A stretch of 64,000 nt of DNA, from the NCBI RefSeq assembly GCF_900543425.1, contig NZ_UQRQ01000003.1, forward strand, positions 133,939 through 197,938, written 5' to 3'. Positions within the stretch are counted from its first letter, which is position 1. The number at the start of each line of letters is the position of its first letter. The position numbers and the translations under genes are program-made. Positions 46,495 through 55,737 of this stretch are shown here, one piece after another. The stretch is from an uncultured Sanguibacteroides sp. (lineage in GTDB: Bacteria > Bacteroidota > Bacteroidia > Bacteroidales > Marinifilaceae). The notes under the pieces are model-generated. The model made no database searches. It was given only the letters and a program-made list of their open reading frames with translations, and was not told the DNA's origin.

Positions 46495-49400
46495 ATGTCT
46501 TTTACTCATTTTCATGTACATTCTCAGTATTCTATTTTGGACGGAGCGGCGAGTATCCCGGGTCTAATCGATAAAGCCATTGCTGACGGGATGCCGGCTA
46601 TCTCGTTGACGGATCATGGGAGTATGTTTGGTATCAAACTTTTCTATGACCTTTGTCGAAAGAAGGGTATAAAACCTATTCTGGGTGTTGAGGCTTATGT
46701 GGCCCGGGTATCATTGCATAATAAAAAAAATCCACAGGATCGTTCCGGAGAACATTTGATTCTTTTGGCAAAAAATCTTCAAGGATACAAGAATCTTGTG
46801 AAGTTATGTTCCGTGGCTCAAGTGGAAGGATTTTATTACCGGCCTCGTATCGATAAGGCTCTTTTGGAGAAACATAAAGAGGGACTGATCATTTCGTCGG
46901 CTTGTCTGGGAGGGGAGATTTGTCAGAAAATTATGGCCGAAGACATCGAAGGAGCGGAGGCTGCGGCCTTGTGGTACAAGGATCTGGTGGGAGAGGATTA
47001 TTACCTGGAAGTGATGAAGCATCCTACGACCAATCCCCTTTTGAAAACGGATGTATACGACAGGCAAATAAGGTGTAATGCTGAAATCCTGAGAATGGGG
47101 AAAAAGCTGGGTATAAAAGTGATTGCCACCAATGATGTACATTTCTTGAACGAAGAGGATGCCGAAGCTCACGATCTCTTGATTTGTTTGCAAACGAATA
47201 AGGACTTGGATGATCCTAAAAGGATGCGATACACCCAACAGGAGTGGTTTAAGACAACGGCAGAGATGGAAGCGCTATTTAGCGATGTCCCGGAAGTCAT
47301 TACGAATACGCAAGAAATTGTGGATAAAGTGGAAGACTATAAGTTGGATTCCGATCCGTTGATGCCCGTATTCCCCATCCCTTCGGAAGTAGGAACGGAG
47401 GAAGAGTATCGTAAGAAATACTCCGAAAAAGATCTTTTTGATGAATTTACCCGGAATGAAAAGGGTGAAGTTGTCATGAGCGAAGAGGATGCCCAAAAGA
47501 AGGTAAAGAAATTAGGAGGATATGACCGGCTTTACCGTATTAAACTGGAAGCCGATTATTTGAAGGAGTTAGCGATGAAAGGGGCTGTAAAACGTTATGG
47601 TGAAAATATACCCCCCGATATCATGGAGCGATTGGTTTTCGAACTCCACATCATGAAGACAATGGGTTTTCCCGGTTATTTCCTGATCGTGCAGGATTTT
47701 ATTCAGGCCGCCCGTGATATGGGAGTAATTGTCGGGCCCGGACGTGGTTCTGCGGCGGGAAGTGCTGTTGCTTACAGCTTGGGTATTACGAATATAGATC
47801 CGATAAAATACGATTTGCTGTTTGAGCGGTTTTTGAATCCCGATCGTATTTCGTTGCCTGATATCGACGTGGATTTCGACGATGACGGACGGCAGCGGGT
47901 ATTGGAATGGGTTACAGAAAAGTATGGGGCGGATAAAGTGGCACATATCGTTACTTTCGGGAGTATGGCGGCAAAGATGGCCATTAAGGATGTTGCCCGT
48001 GTCTTGAAGTTGGAATTATCGGAAGCCAATCGATTGGCTAAAATGGTTCCGGAAGCCCCTAAAATGACCTTGAAAAGAGCATACGAGGAGAACCCCGATC
48101 TAAAGAAGGAGAAAGAATCGCCTAATCCGGTAGTAGGAAAAACAATTCGATTAGCGGAAATTCTGGAGGGTTCTGTACGGCAGACGGGTGTTCATGCTTG
48201 TGGTATTTTGATCAGTCGGGACCCGCTCACGGAACATATTCCAATTATGCCGACCGAGGGCGAAAGTTTGATGACAACGCAATATGACGGTCATTTTGTC
48301 GAGCCTATCGGGTTGATTAAAATGGACTTTCTGGGATTGCGGACACTTTCTATTATAAAGACTTGCTTGGATAATATCAAGAAATCTCGACATGAGACCT
48401 TGGATGTGGATGCAATTTCCTTGGAGGATAAAGAAACTTTTGCTCTTTTTTCCAGAGGAGAGACGACGGGATTGTTCCAGTTTGAGTCTCCGGGAATGAA
48501 AAAGCATTTGCGGGCACTTCAACCGAACCGTTTTGAGGATTTGGTAGCGATGAATGCCTTATACCGTCCGGGTCCCATGGAATATATTCCGGATTTTATC
48601 AAGCGTAAACACGGGGAGGAGCCTATCGTGTACGATCATCCCATGATGGAGCCTTTTTTAAAGGATACATATGGGATTACGGTCTATCAGGAACAGGTGA
48701 TGTTGCAATCCCGGGCTCTGGGAAATTTTACCCGGGGTATGTCCGATACGCTTCGGAAAGCGATGGGTAAAAAGCAGATCGATACGATGAATGCCTTGAA
48801 AACGCAGTTTATCGAAGGATGTAGTAAAAATCCGGAGTTCGTGAAAGGATGTAAGGAAATGGGAAAAGAGGTCAAACCCTTGGTTGAAAAAATATGGGGA
48901 GACTGGGAGGCATTTGCTTCGTATGCTTTTAATAAATCTCATTCTGTTTGTTATGCCTATATTGCTTACCAGACCGGTTTTTTGAAAGCCCATTATCCTG
49001 CTGAATTTATGGCGGCCAACTTAAGTTGTAATTTATCCCAGATAGAGAAGGTGACCACCTTTATGGATGAGTGTAAACGAATGGGATTAAAGGTGCTTGC
49101 TCCCGATGTGAATGAGTCGGACAATGACTTTACGGTGAATCATAAGGGTGATATTCGTTTCGGTATGGCAGCCATAAAGGGAGTGGGACTCGCAGCGGTG
49201 GATTCGATCATCAAGGAACGTACGGAAAATGGCCCCTATAACGATGTGTTCGACTTTTTTGAACGCATAGACTATCGTACCGTAAACAAAAAAACGCTGG
49301 AAAATTTAATTACGGCCGGTGGGTTGGATAGCTTCGGTTTACATCGGGGACAGTTTTTTTACCAGATTGACGGACATACTTCTTTGCTCGAGAACTTGGT

Positions 49401-50154
49401 TAATTACGGACAGAAGAAACAGGCCGACGGATTGAAGATGCAGGCGACCCTGTTCGGGGGGATGGATGGATACGAGGTGACAAAACCTTCTATTCCTTTG
49501 TGTGAACCTTGGACGGATATGGAAAAAGCCCGGAAAGAGAAAGAATTGATCGGTATTTACCTGACTTCTCATCCTTTGGATCCGTATAAATTGGAGATAA
49601 AGACACTTTGTACTCCTTTGGAGGAGTTGAATAGTAATTTTGCTTCTTTCAAAAATCGGGATGTTACCATTGCTGGAATTATCATTGCCATGAGGCAGGG
49701 AAAGACCAAAAAAGGAAACGATTTTGGTATTTTGACGATAGAGGATTTTAGCGGAACATACGAGTTGCCTTTTTTTGGAGAGGATTATATAAAATTCAGG
49801 AACTATTTTATCTTGGAAACGGCGATCTATATAAAAGGAAAGGTACAAACGAAAAAATGGAACAATGAATTGGCCTTTAACGTAATCAGTATGGATTTGC
49901 TTAGCGTTATCGGAGACAACCTGATTCGTTCCATCACGTTGCAGGTCGATATAGAGAATCTGACACACGAAATCGTAACGGAGATTCATAATCAATTGAT
50001 AAACGAAACGGGAGATATTCCATTGAATTTTATCCTTTACGACCGGGAAGGGCATAGGGTAAAGATGTTTTCAAGAAGCTGTAAAATAAAACGTTCGAGA
50101 GAATTATATGAATATTTTGAGAATAATGATGTAATTAAGATGAAAATTGATTAA
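46495..50154 (+). CDS. dnaE: DNA polymerase III subunit alpha
   Basis: 1219 residues, the replicative polymerase of DnaE type. Domains in order: PHP domain (FTHFHVHSQYSILDGAASI, ending near 290), a polymerase core with PGRGSAAGSAVAYSLGITNIDP and the catalytic aspartates in LPDIDVDFDDDGR, fingers (ALYRPGPMEYIP), the SYAFNKSHSVCYAYIAYQTGFLKAHYPAEF region, a helix-hairpin-helix part and a C-terminal OB-fold (DVTIAGIIIAMRQGKTKKG). The PHP histidines look intact, so metal binding and possibly proofreading are retained. It stands alone, with thioredoxin following after 88 bases. Confidence 0.97.
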   Translation: MSFTHFHVHSQYSILDGAASIPGLIDKAIADGMPAISLTDHGSMFGIKLFYDLCRKKGIKPILGVEAYVARVSLHNKKNPQDRSGEHLILLAKNLQGYKNLVKLCSVAQVEGFYYRPRIDKALLEKHKEGLIISSACLGGEICQKIMAEDIEGAEAAALWYKDLVGEDYYLEVMKHPTTNPLLKTDVYDRQIRCNAEILRMGKKLGIKVIATNDVHFLNEEDAEAHDLLICLQTNKDLDDPKRMRYTQQEWFKTTAEMEALFSDVPEVITNTQEIVDKVEDYKLDSDPLMPVFPIPSEVGTEEEYRKKYSEKDLFDEFTRNEKGEVVMSEEDAQKKVKKLGGYDRLYRIKLEADYLKELAMKGAVKRYGENIPPDIMERLVFELHIMKTMGFPGYFLIVQDFIQAARDMGVIVGPGRGSAAGSAVAYSLGITNIDPIKYDLLFERFLNPDRISLPDIDVDFDDDGRQRVLEWVTEKYGADKVAHIVTFGSMAAKMAIKDVARVLKLELSEANRLAKMVPEAPKMTLKRAYEENPDLKKEKESPNPVVGKTIRLAEILEGSVRQTGVHACGILISRDPLTEHIPIMPTEGESLMTTQYDGHFVEPIGLIKMDFLGLRTLSIIKTCLDNIKKSRHETLDVDAISLEDKETFALFSRGETTGLFQFESPGMKKHLRALQPNRFEDLVAMNALYRPGPMEYIPDFIKRKHGEEPIVYDHPMMEPFLKDTYGITVYQEQVMLQSRALGNFTRGMSDTLRKAMGKKQIDTMNALKTQFIEGCSKNPEFVKGCKEMGKEVKPLVEKIWGDWEAFASYAFNKSHSVCYAYIAYQTGFLKAHYPAEFMAANLSCNLSQIEKVTTFMDECKRMGLKVLAPDVNESDNDFTVNHKGDIRFGMAAIKGVGLAAVDSIIKERTENGPYNDVFDFFERIDYRTVNKKTLENLITAGGLDSFGLHRGQFFYQIDGHTSLLENLVNYGQKKQADGLKMQATLFGGMDGYEVTKPSIPLCEPWTDMEKARKEKELIGIYLTSHPLDPYKLEIKTLCTPLEELNSNFASFKNRDVTIAGIIIAMRQGKTKKGNDFGILTIEDFSGTYELPFFGEDYIKFRNYFILETAIYIKGKVQTKKWNNELAFNVISMDLLSVIGDNLIRSITLQVDIENLTHEIVTEIHNQLINETGDIPLNFILYDREGHRVKMFSRSCKIKRSRELYEYFENNDVIKMKID

Positions 50155-50242
50155 TATTGCACGGCAAATAAGGATATTTTTATTCTTAATCGTCGTGATT
50201 TCCATGTAGATAAGAGAATGTAAACTTAAAAGATAAAAAAGT

Positions 50243-50560
50243 ATGGCTATTGCAGTTAATGATTCAAGTTTTGAGGAAGTGGTTTTGAACTCAAAGCTTC
50301 CCGTATTGGTAGATTTCTGGGCAGAATGGTGTGGACCATGCAAAATGATGCTACCTATTGTTGAAGAGTTGTCTAAGGAATACGAAGGTAAAATTGTTGT
50401 TGCTAAGGTAGATGTAGACAATTGTGCCGGAACTTCCGGAAGATTCGGAATCCGTAATATACCGACGATTCTTTTCTTTAAAAACGGAGAGGTCGTTGAT
50501 AAACAGGTTGGAGCTGTACCTAAAACGGCTTTGGTTGCAAAAATTAATGCTCTGCTCTAA
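50243..50560 (+). CDS. trxA: Thioredoxin
   Basis: 105 residues, single thioredoxin fold with the active site WAEWCGPCKMM (Cys30, Cys33) and the cis-proline loop RNIPTILFF. No signal peptide, so a cytoplasmic disulfide reductase. A terminator follows immediately. Confidence 0.96.
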   Translation: MAIAVNDSSFEEVVLNSKLPVLVDFWAEWCGPCKMMLPIVEELSKEYEGKIVVAKVDVDNCAGTSGRFGIRNIPTILFFKNGEVVDKQVGAVPKTALVAKINALL

Positions 50561-50580
50561 TTTGTTGAAGTATGATATAT

Positions 50581-50613
50581 AATCCGTCTGACGTTAGGTT
50601 AGGCGGATTTTTT
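50581..50613 (+). terminator. Terminator of the thioredoxin gene
   Basis: AATCCGTCT pairs with AGGCGGATT (one wobble) over 9 bp with an 11-base loop, followed by a T-run, 20 bases after the stop. Confidence 0.75.
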
Positions 50614-50659
50614 ATTCAGTTTTGTTTTCAGAAAGAAGGAAACGATATCTATTTTGGTG

Positions 50660-51589
50660 TTATTCTTTACTCCAGATTCGTAAGTTCAGGTTGAGGTCAT
50701 GAACAATTGCGATCAAGGCGGAGAGGGTTTGATACTCCTGTTTCAAGCTGTTGTTGTGGAGCTGGGATCTCCAGATGCTGGCTTCAAAATGATCGGTACT
50801 GTCCGGTATTGCAATGATAATATTGGAGTTATAAAAGCTGACTGTAATCTTACCCGGAAATTTTTGATCGAGAAGCAAAAGTCTTTCCATCATTCCCGGA
50901 GTCAGAAGATAACGGGCTTCTACCTGGTCGGTAGCGTATACGTCAAAGCTTTTTTCAAATTCCGGATTTTCCAACTTTACTCGTTGATTGCTGAAATTCA
51001 GTTTTAGCCAGGAGTTCCGGTATATGACGGTTTGCCCTTTAAAATCTTTTTGAAAGTCGGCAATAAAGAAGAATCCCCTGAAGATATCCACCCAGCTTTC
51101 ATGTCTGTGTCCTTTGGAATCGACGGTCACATGTTTTTCCTGGGCATGGACTTCCGAACAGCAAAAGCTCGTTTTCCCGAGTTGACCGGTTATCATGTCT
51201 TCGGAATGATACCGGTCGGGAGAGGTGGAAAACAGTCCGCTACTCATAAAAGTGGTTTCCGAAATGCCATTTTCGGGTTGAAAAGCGGAGTCCTCGCACA
51301 GGCTCGTTAGCAGAGTGGTAATGATATCCTTTTTGTAATATCCGGATAGTACATTGGATTGGCTGTTCACGCGGCTGATCCAAACGATTATCCCGATGAT
51401 GACGGAAATTAGAATTCCTATATGACCGGATCCTGTCCAGACGGTTATGCCTGTCCCGATTAGAAAACATATACTCCCGGCAATCAGACCGTTTTGGATA
51501 CCTCTCTTCTTTAACTCCAATCTTTTATCTTCCAGTTGTCGGAGTGCCGGAGTCAATTGTTCGTATAACCTGTCGAAGCTATTATCCAT
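50660..51589 (-). CDS. DUF3137 membrane protein
   Basis: 309 residues. The N-terminal ~35 residues are cytoplasmic and charged, then two membrane helices (about 37-52 and 57-72). The rest is a soluble domain with GLFSTSPDRYHSEDMITGQLG and the EVHAQEKHV region, as in the DUF3137 family. The function is unknown. It starts 10 bases after the LemA-family gene, and the two are often paired, which suggests a joint membrane-linked role. Confidence 0.85.
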   Translation of the reverse strand: MDNSFDRLYEQLTPALRQLEDKRLELKKRGIQNGLIAGSICFLIGTGITVWTGSGHIGILISVIIGIIVWISRVNSQSNVLSGYYKKDIITTLLTSLCEDSAFQPENGISETTFMSSGLFSTSPDRYHSEDMITGQLGKTSFCCSEVHAQEKHVTVDSKGHRHESWVDIFRGFFFIADFQKDFKGQTVIYRNSWLKLNFSNQRVKLENPEFEKSFDVYATDQVEARYLLTPGMMERLLLLDQKFPGKITVSFYNSNIIIAIPDSTDHFEASIWRSQLHNNSLKQEYQTLSALIAIVHDLNLNLRIWSKE

Positions 51590-51598
51590 ATAGCCGGA

Positions 51599-52150
51599 TT
51601 AGGATTGGAACAGATCTTTCACGTTGGGTGCCGCTCTTTCCTCTTCGGGTATGCTCAGTACCTCTTTTTTGTAAAAATTGAAAAGGTTGGCAATGATATT
51701 TGAGGGAACAGTCGTAACTGCATTATTATAATCCGTGACGCAAGCATTATAGGTTCTTCTGGCCGCAGCCAACTGTTCTTCGGTTTCGTTTAAGGCTCGT
51801 TGTAACTGCATAAAATTCTCCGAAGCCCTTAGCTGGGGATAGTTTTCAGCAACCAGAAAAAAACTTCGTTTGGCAGCATCGAATGCCCGGTCGAATTCGC
51901 CTTTCTCTTCCGTGGTGAGCGAATCGTAATTCCGGGATCGTAATTCTGTAATCTTGGTAAACGTATTTTCCTCGTGTTTGGCGTATTGCTGAACGGTCGC
52001 AACCAGATTCGGAATCAGGTCGAATCTTTTTTTCAACATGGCGTCGATCGAACCGAAAGCATTTTCGGTATTATTGCGTTTACGCGTCAAATTATTGTAA
52101 GCAATAATGCTGTAACCGAAGATAATGATAAGAAGAATAAGTGAAATCAT
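51599..52150 (-). CDS. lemA: LemA-family protein
   Basis: 183 residues. A short outward N-terminus and one membrane helix (MISLILLIIIFGYSIIAYN) lead to a cytoplasmic four-helix bundle. The family signature is NAFGSIDAMLKKRFDLIPNLVATVQQYAKHE, and the stretch NYPQLRASENFMQLQRALNETE also fits. The function is not settled. It is co-transcribed with the DUF3137 gene downstream. Confidence 0.92.
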   Translation of the reverse strand: MISLILLIIIFGYSIIAYNNLTRKRNNTENAFGSIDAMLKKRFDLIPNLVATVQQYAKHEENTFTKITELRSRNYDSLTTEEKGEFDRAFDAAKRSFFLVAENYPQLRASENFMQLQRALNETEEQLAAARRTYNACVTDYNNAVTTVPSNIIANLFNFYKKEVLSIPEEERAAPNVKDLFQS

Positions 52151-52323
52151 GGTGTTGATGGTTTAAGTGATCTACAAAATTAATTTTTTTATAAGATAGA
52201 GATCGTATTTGTTGAAATATTTTGCGATTAGGATCATTTTTGTTCGGGAGGTTAAAGAGCCTGTTTAGTTTATAAAAGAACTTATAAAATGTAATTTGTG
52301 GCGGATAAAAAAATAGGAATGTT

Positions 52324-52331
52324 TATATTTG
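52324..52331 (+). promoter_or_regulatory. Putative -7 element of the AraC-type gene
   Basis: TATATTTG fits TAnnTTTG and lies 26 bases before ATG 52358. A TTTG at 52295-52298 is 25 bases upstream, longer than usual. Its position argues against using the in-frame ATG at 52298. Confidence 0.4.
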
Positions 52332-52357
52332 TTTGTACTATAAGGAGAAAGGGACAA

Positions 52358-53212
52358 ATGAATACGAGAATATGCGAGCAGTCTACGTGTGAAAAATATG
52401 ATCCGAAAAATAAATACGGTTTTGTTATACAGGAGATAGAAAAAAATATTCAAAAGGTTTATCAAGGAAGTAAGTTTTGTCATGAATTGATGGTTGTACT
52501 GGAGGGAGAAATCTCTGTTTCTTTCAAAGGGCAACAAATTGTTTGCGGAAAGGAGGAGATGTTTCTTGTTCCCAAAGGCTGCGATGTGGAGATGATAACG
52601 TCTGATAATCTGTGTAAGTTGTTGTGTATTAGGTCTAATTTGGAAGAACAGATCTGCCTGAAAGATCATCAGGAGATCCTTTCGGGATTGAAGTATTTTC
52701 GGTGGGAATATAGCTCTTTGAAGGTGAATGAAGCTTTACGGTTGTATTTGGATTACTTATTGTATTCCATTCATAATGTTATGCCTTGTCATTATTATCT
52801 GAATGTTTATAAGTTGAATTTGGCGGCTATTTTTTCCCAGTATTACACGAAAGAAGAGATATATAGATTGTTTTATCCGGTATTGGGCGATGATTATTCG
52901 TTCAAACTACTTGTATTCAGGCATTATCAGTCTGTTACGTCGTTAAAGGATTTTGCCGAAAAAACGGGATGTAGCCTGTCTACTTTTAAGCGGAGGTTTA
53001 AAAAGGAGTTCAATACTTCCGCCTATAAGTGGTTGCAGGTAAAAAAAGCGAAGGCGATTGAAAGTGATTTGGCTAATTTGACACAGGATATTCAGATCAT
53101 TATAGATAAATATCACTTCTCGGGACATACTCCCTTCTATAATTTTTGTCTTAAATATTTAGGAGGAACTCCCTCCGAGATCAGGAAGAGATTGTTGAAC
53201 AAAAATGACTAA
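52358..53212 (+). CDS. AraC-family transcriptional regulator, soluble type
   Basis: 284 residues from ATG 52358. The N-terminal part is cupin-like (MVVLEGEISVSFKGQQIVCGKEEMFLVPKG), suitable for a small-molecule ligand. The C-terminal ~100 residues are an AraC DNA-binding domain (SLKDFAEKTGCSLSTFKRRFKKEFNTSAYKWLQVKKA and a degenerate second helix-turn-helix). Its 3' end overlaps the convergent chrA gene by 4 bases. The target is unknown. Confidence 0.85.
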   Translation: MNTRICEQSTCEKYDPKNKYGFVIQEIEKNIQKVYQGSKFCHELMVVLEGEISVSFKGQQIVCGKEEMFLVPKGCDVEMITSDNLCKLLCIRSNLEEQICLKDHQEILSGLKYFRWEYSSLKVNEALRLYLDYLLYSIHNVMPCHYYLNVYKLNLAAIFSQYYTKEEIYRLFYPVLGDDYSFKLLVFRHYQSVTSLKDFAEKTGCSLSTFKRRFKKEFNTSAYKWLQVKKAKAIESDLANLTQDIQIIIDKYHFSGHTPFYNFCLKYLGGTPSEIRKRLLNKND

Positions 53213-53745
53213 TAGAGGATATAACCGGCGACTCCCGCAATAACAATCAGGAGAATCGGATCCATTTTGAATTTGAAAGTCAATAGAAAAGCCCCGATAA
53301 AAATAAGCCAACTTTTGTAATCTATGAAATTATTTTTATTGATCAGAAGCAATGCTGCCGCACCTATCAATCCGGTAACGGTAACTTTCAAGCCGTTCAT
53401 TGCCATGTCCACGTAACGATTTTCCCGAAAAGCGAAAAAGAATTTGGAGATGGTGATCATGATAATCAGAGAGGGGAGACTGACGGCAATGGTACATACG
53501 ACGGAGCCCCATATGCTGTTGGTGGCCGTGTAGCCGATATAAGTTGCCGTATTGAAAGCAATAGGCCCCGGGGTTGTTTGAGAAATAGCCACGATATCCG
53601 TGAAATCGGAAACACTGATCCATTGGTGCACTTCGACTACATCGTGTTGTATCAGAGAGAGCATGGCATATCCTCCTCCGAAACCGAAAAGACCGATTTT
53701 AAAGAAAGTGATGAAAAGGCTGAGATATAAGTCGAATTCTTCCAT
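53209..53745 (-). CDS. chrA: Chromate transporter, half-size ChrA (second gene)
   Basis: 178 residues, one ChrA domain with about six helices. The signatures are FGFGGGYAMLSLIQHDVVE and TPGPIAFNTATYIGY. Short ChrA proteins work as pairs of opposite topology, unlike the fused two-domain form of proteobacteria. The partner gene lies 24 bases upstream. Chromate export is the family name; the natural substrate in a gut anaerobe may be another anion such as sulfate. Confidence 0.88.
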   Translation of the reverse strand: MEEFDLYLSLFITFFKIGLFGFGGGYAMLSLIQHDVVEVHQWISVSDFTDIVAISQTTPGPIAFNTATYIGYTATNSIWGSVVCTIAVSLPSLIIMITISKFFFAFRENRYVDMAMNGLKVTVTGLIGAAALLLINKNNFIDYKSWLIFIGAFLLTFKFKMDPILLIVIAGVAGYILY

Positions 53746-53769
53746 GGATGCTGTTTCGAGTTTGCTTTT

Positions 53770-54336
53770 TTATTTTTTATCTTTAGGTGTTAAGTTGTTT
53801 TTCCGGCTTCTGAATAAGCCATAACCGACACCTCCCGATATCGCTAAAATGATGATGTAAATGGGAGATACTCCGGTTTGCCATATCAATAGTGCGGCTA
53901 TGATCGGAATGATCACCGTTTTTGACGTCACTCCGGCTGCTTTACCCATTTGCCACAACGGGGCTGCGATCAGGGCTACTACGGCGGGGCGTATTCCTTT
54001 AAATACCCGTTCGACGACCGGATTATCTTTGAAATCGGTAAATAAAATAGCGATCAGTAAAATGATGATGAAAGAAGGCAAGATTGTTCCGAGACTGGAA
54101 AAGAACACACCTTTTCCTTTTCTGGCTTTGTAACCCACGAATATAGCCGTGTTCAGGGCTATAGGTCCGGGAGCGGATTGGGCGACCGCTAACATTTCGA
54201 TAAATTCTTTCTCTTGCAGCCACCCTTTTTTGTCGACCACTTCTTTCTGGATAAGCGGTATCATGGCGTAACCGCCTCCTAACGTGAACGTTCCAATTTT
54301 GAAGAATGACCAAAAAATTTGCCAGTAAGATGCCAT
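53770..54336 (-). CDS. chrA: Chromate transporter, half-size ChrA (first gene)
   Basis: 188 residues, with TLGGGYAMIPLIQKEVVDKKGW and APGPIALNTAIFVGYKARKG. It is the first gene of the chrA pair and homologous to its neighbour. The C-terminus is basic (FRSRKNNLTPKDKK), consistent with a cytoplasmic end. Confidence 0.88.
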   Translation of the reverse strand: MASYWQIFWSFFKIGTFTLGGGYAMIPLIQKEVVDKKGWLQEKEFIEMLAVAQSAPGPIALNTAIFVGYKARKGKGVFFSSLGTILPSFIIILLIAILFTDFKDNPVVERVFKGIRPAVVALIAAPLWQMGKAAGVTSKTVIIPIIAALLIWQTGVSPIYIIILAISGGVGYGLFRSRKNNLTPKDKK

Positions 54337-54428
54337 AAGACTCGTTTTCTATATTGAACAAATGTACATGATAAGATTTACTTTTTATTAGAAACAGATG
54401 AAAAAAACAGGTAATAATCCGGATTTAT

Positions 54429-55580
54429 CTATGATTTTGCGATTTCGTATTTTCGGGTGAAAATGATTAGTAATATGAAACCGGTTAAGGCAAATGGAGT
54501 TCCGACAAGAGCCGAATATTGGTAACCCAGCTCAGCTTGTAAAGGTAATCCTCCACAATATGCCCCGATGGCATTTCCTAAATTGAAAGCGATTTGAACA
54601 CTTGCAGCTCCTAACATTTCTCCTCCTTTGGAGTAACGGATGAGTAAGACTTGTTGTGGGGTAGATAGGGCGAAGAGACAAGTAGTGCAAAGGCACATAA
54701 GTGTTGCCGAAATCCAGGATACGCGTGCTAAAAAGAAAATAAGTAATAGAATCGTAAAGGCGCAACCTTGGGTGAAAGTGGCTACCCGGCCCGGAGTATA
54801 TCGGTCGGACAAACGACCGCTGATTAGATTTCCGGCGACCATCCCCGCTCCGGCTAAGATCATAAGAAACGTAATGCTGTCGGCCGGGAATCCGGAGACG
54901 TGTGTCAACAACGGATTGATGTAACTATACCAGCAAAAGATGCCCCCGTTTCCCAATAAGGTGGCGAAAATTAACAACCAGGGAGCCGGAGATTTTAAGA
55001 AACGGAATTGGCCTTTAAAGCCGGTGTCAGGTAGGTTTTCTACCTCAGGAATCCATCTCCAGATATAATAGAGGATGATGACTCCCCATAGACCGACGAG
55101 CAGGAACGTGGCTCGCCAGGAAAGCAGCGTACTTAAAAAAGTGCCCAGAGGTACCCCGAACAGGTTGGCTATCGTCATGCCGGCTACCATGATGGAAACT
55201 GCTTCCGAGCCTTTCCCTTTACTGGCCAATTTTTCGGCAACGATGGAACCTACTCCGAAATAAGCTCCATGCGGGAGTCCCGAGATAAAACGGGAAATCA
55301 TTAATGTCCAGTAATTGGGAGAAAGTGAAGCACAGATATTACCGATCATGATCACTGAAACCAACCCTAAAAGGATGTGTTTTAACGGAAATTTACGAGT
55401 GAGAATCAGTACCGGAGCACCGAAACAGACTCCCAAGGCATAGGCGGAGATCAGATGTCCGGCGGTAGCAATGTCAATGTGTAAAGCATGGGCAATATCC
55501 GGTAAGATGCCCATAATCACGAATTCGGCAATACCTAATCCCAATGTTCCGAAAGCCAATGCAATGAAACTTTTTTTCAT
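54429..55580 (-). CDS. MFS exporter of the AraJ/YdhP type
   Basis: 383 residues, 12 membrane helices. Typical features are FGTLGLGIAEFVIMGILPDIA in the first helix, MVAGNLISGRLSDRY and the compact length. The group includes sugar and drug efflux proteins. No regulator or partner is adjacent on the same strand; the start codon faces the DUF3352-MORN gene (divergent). Confidence 0.88.
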   Translation of the reverse strand: MKKSFIALAFGTLGLGIAEFVIMGILPDIAHALHIDIATAGHLISAYALGVCFGAPVLILTRKFPLKHILLGLVSVIMIGNICASLSPNYWTLMISRFISGLPHGAYFGVGSIVAEKLASKGKGSEAVSIMVAGMTIANLFGVPLGTFLSTLLSWRATFLLVGLWGVIILYYIWRWIPEVENLPDTGFKGQFRFLKSPAPWLLIFATLLGNGGIFCWYSYINPLLTHVSGFPADSITFLMILAGAGMVAGNLISGRLSDRYTPGRVATFTQGCAFTILLLIFFLARVSWISATLMCLCTTCLFALSTPQQVLLIRYSKGGEMLGAASVQIAFNLGNAIGAYCGGLPLQAELGYQYSALVGTPFALTGFILLIIFTRKYEIAKS

Positions 55581-55737
55581 ATTTATTATTTTCGGGGCGT
55601 AAAATTATAATATATATGTATTTGTTATTCTCTCGTTTTTTTCTTTTTGTAAAAAATAATACGTAATATGACGTGAATGGTTGTATAATATTGTATACTT
55701 GTATTTTGTACGGTGTTTTTAAGTTTGTTGCTTTGTC

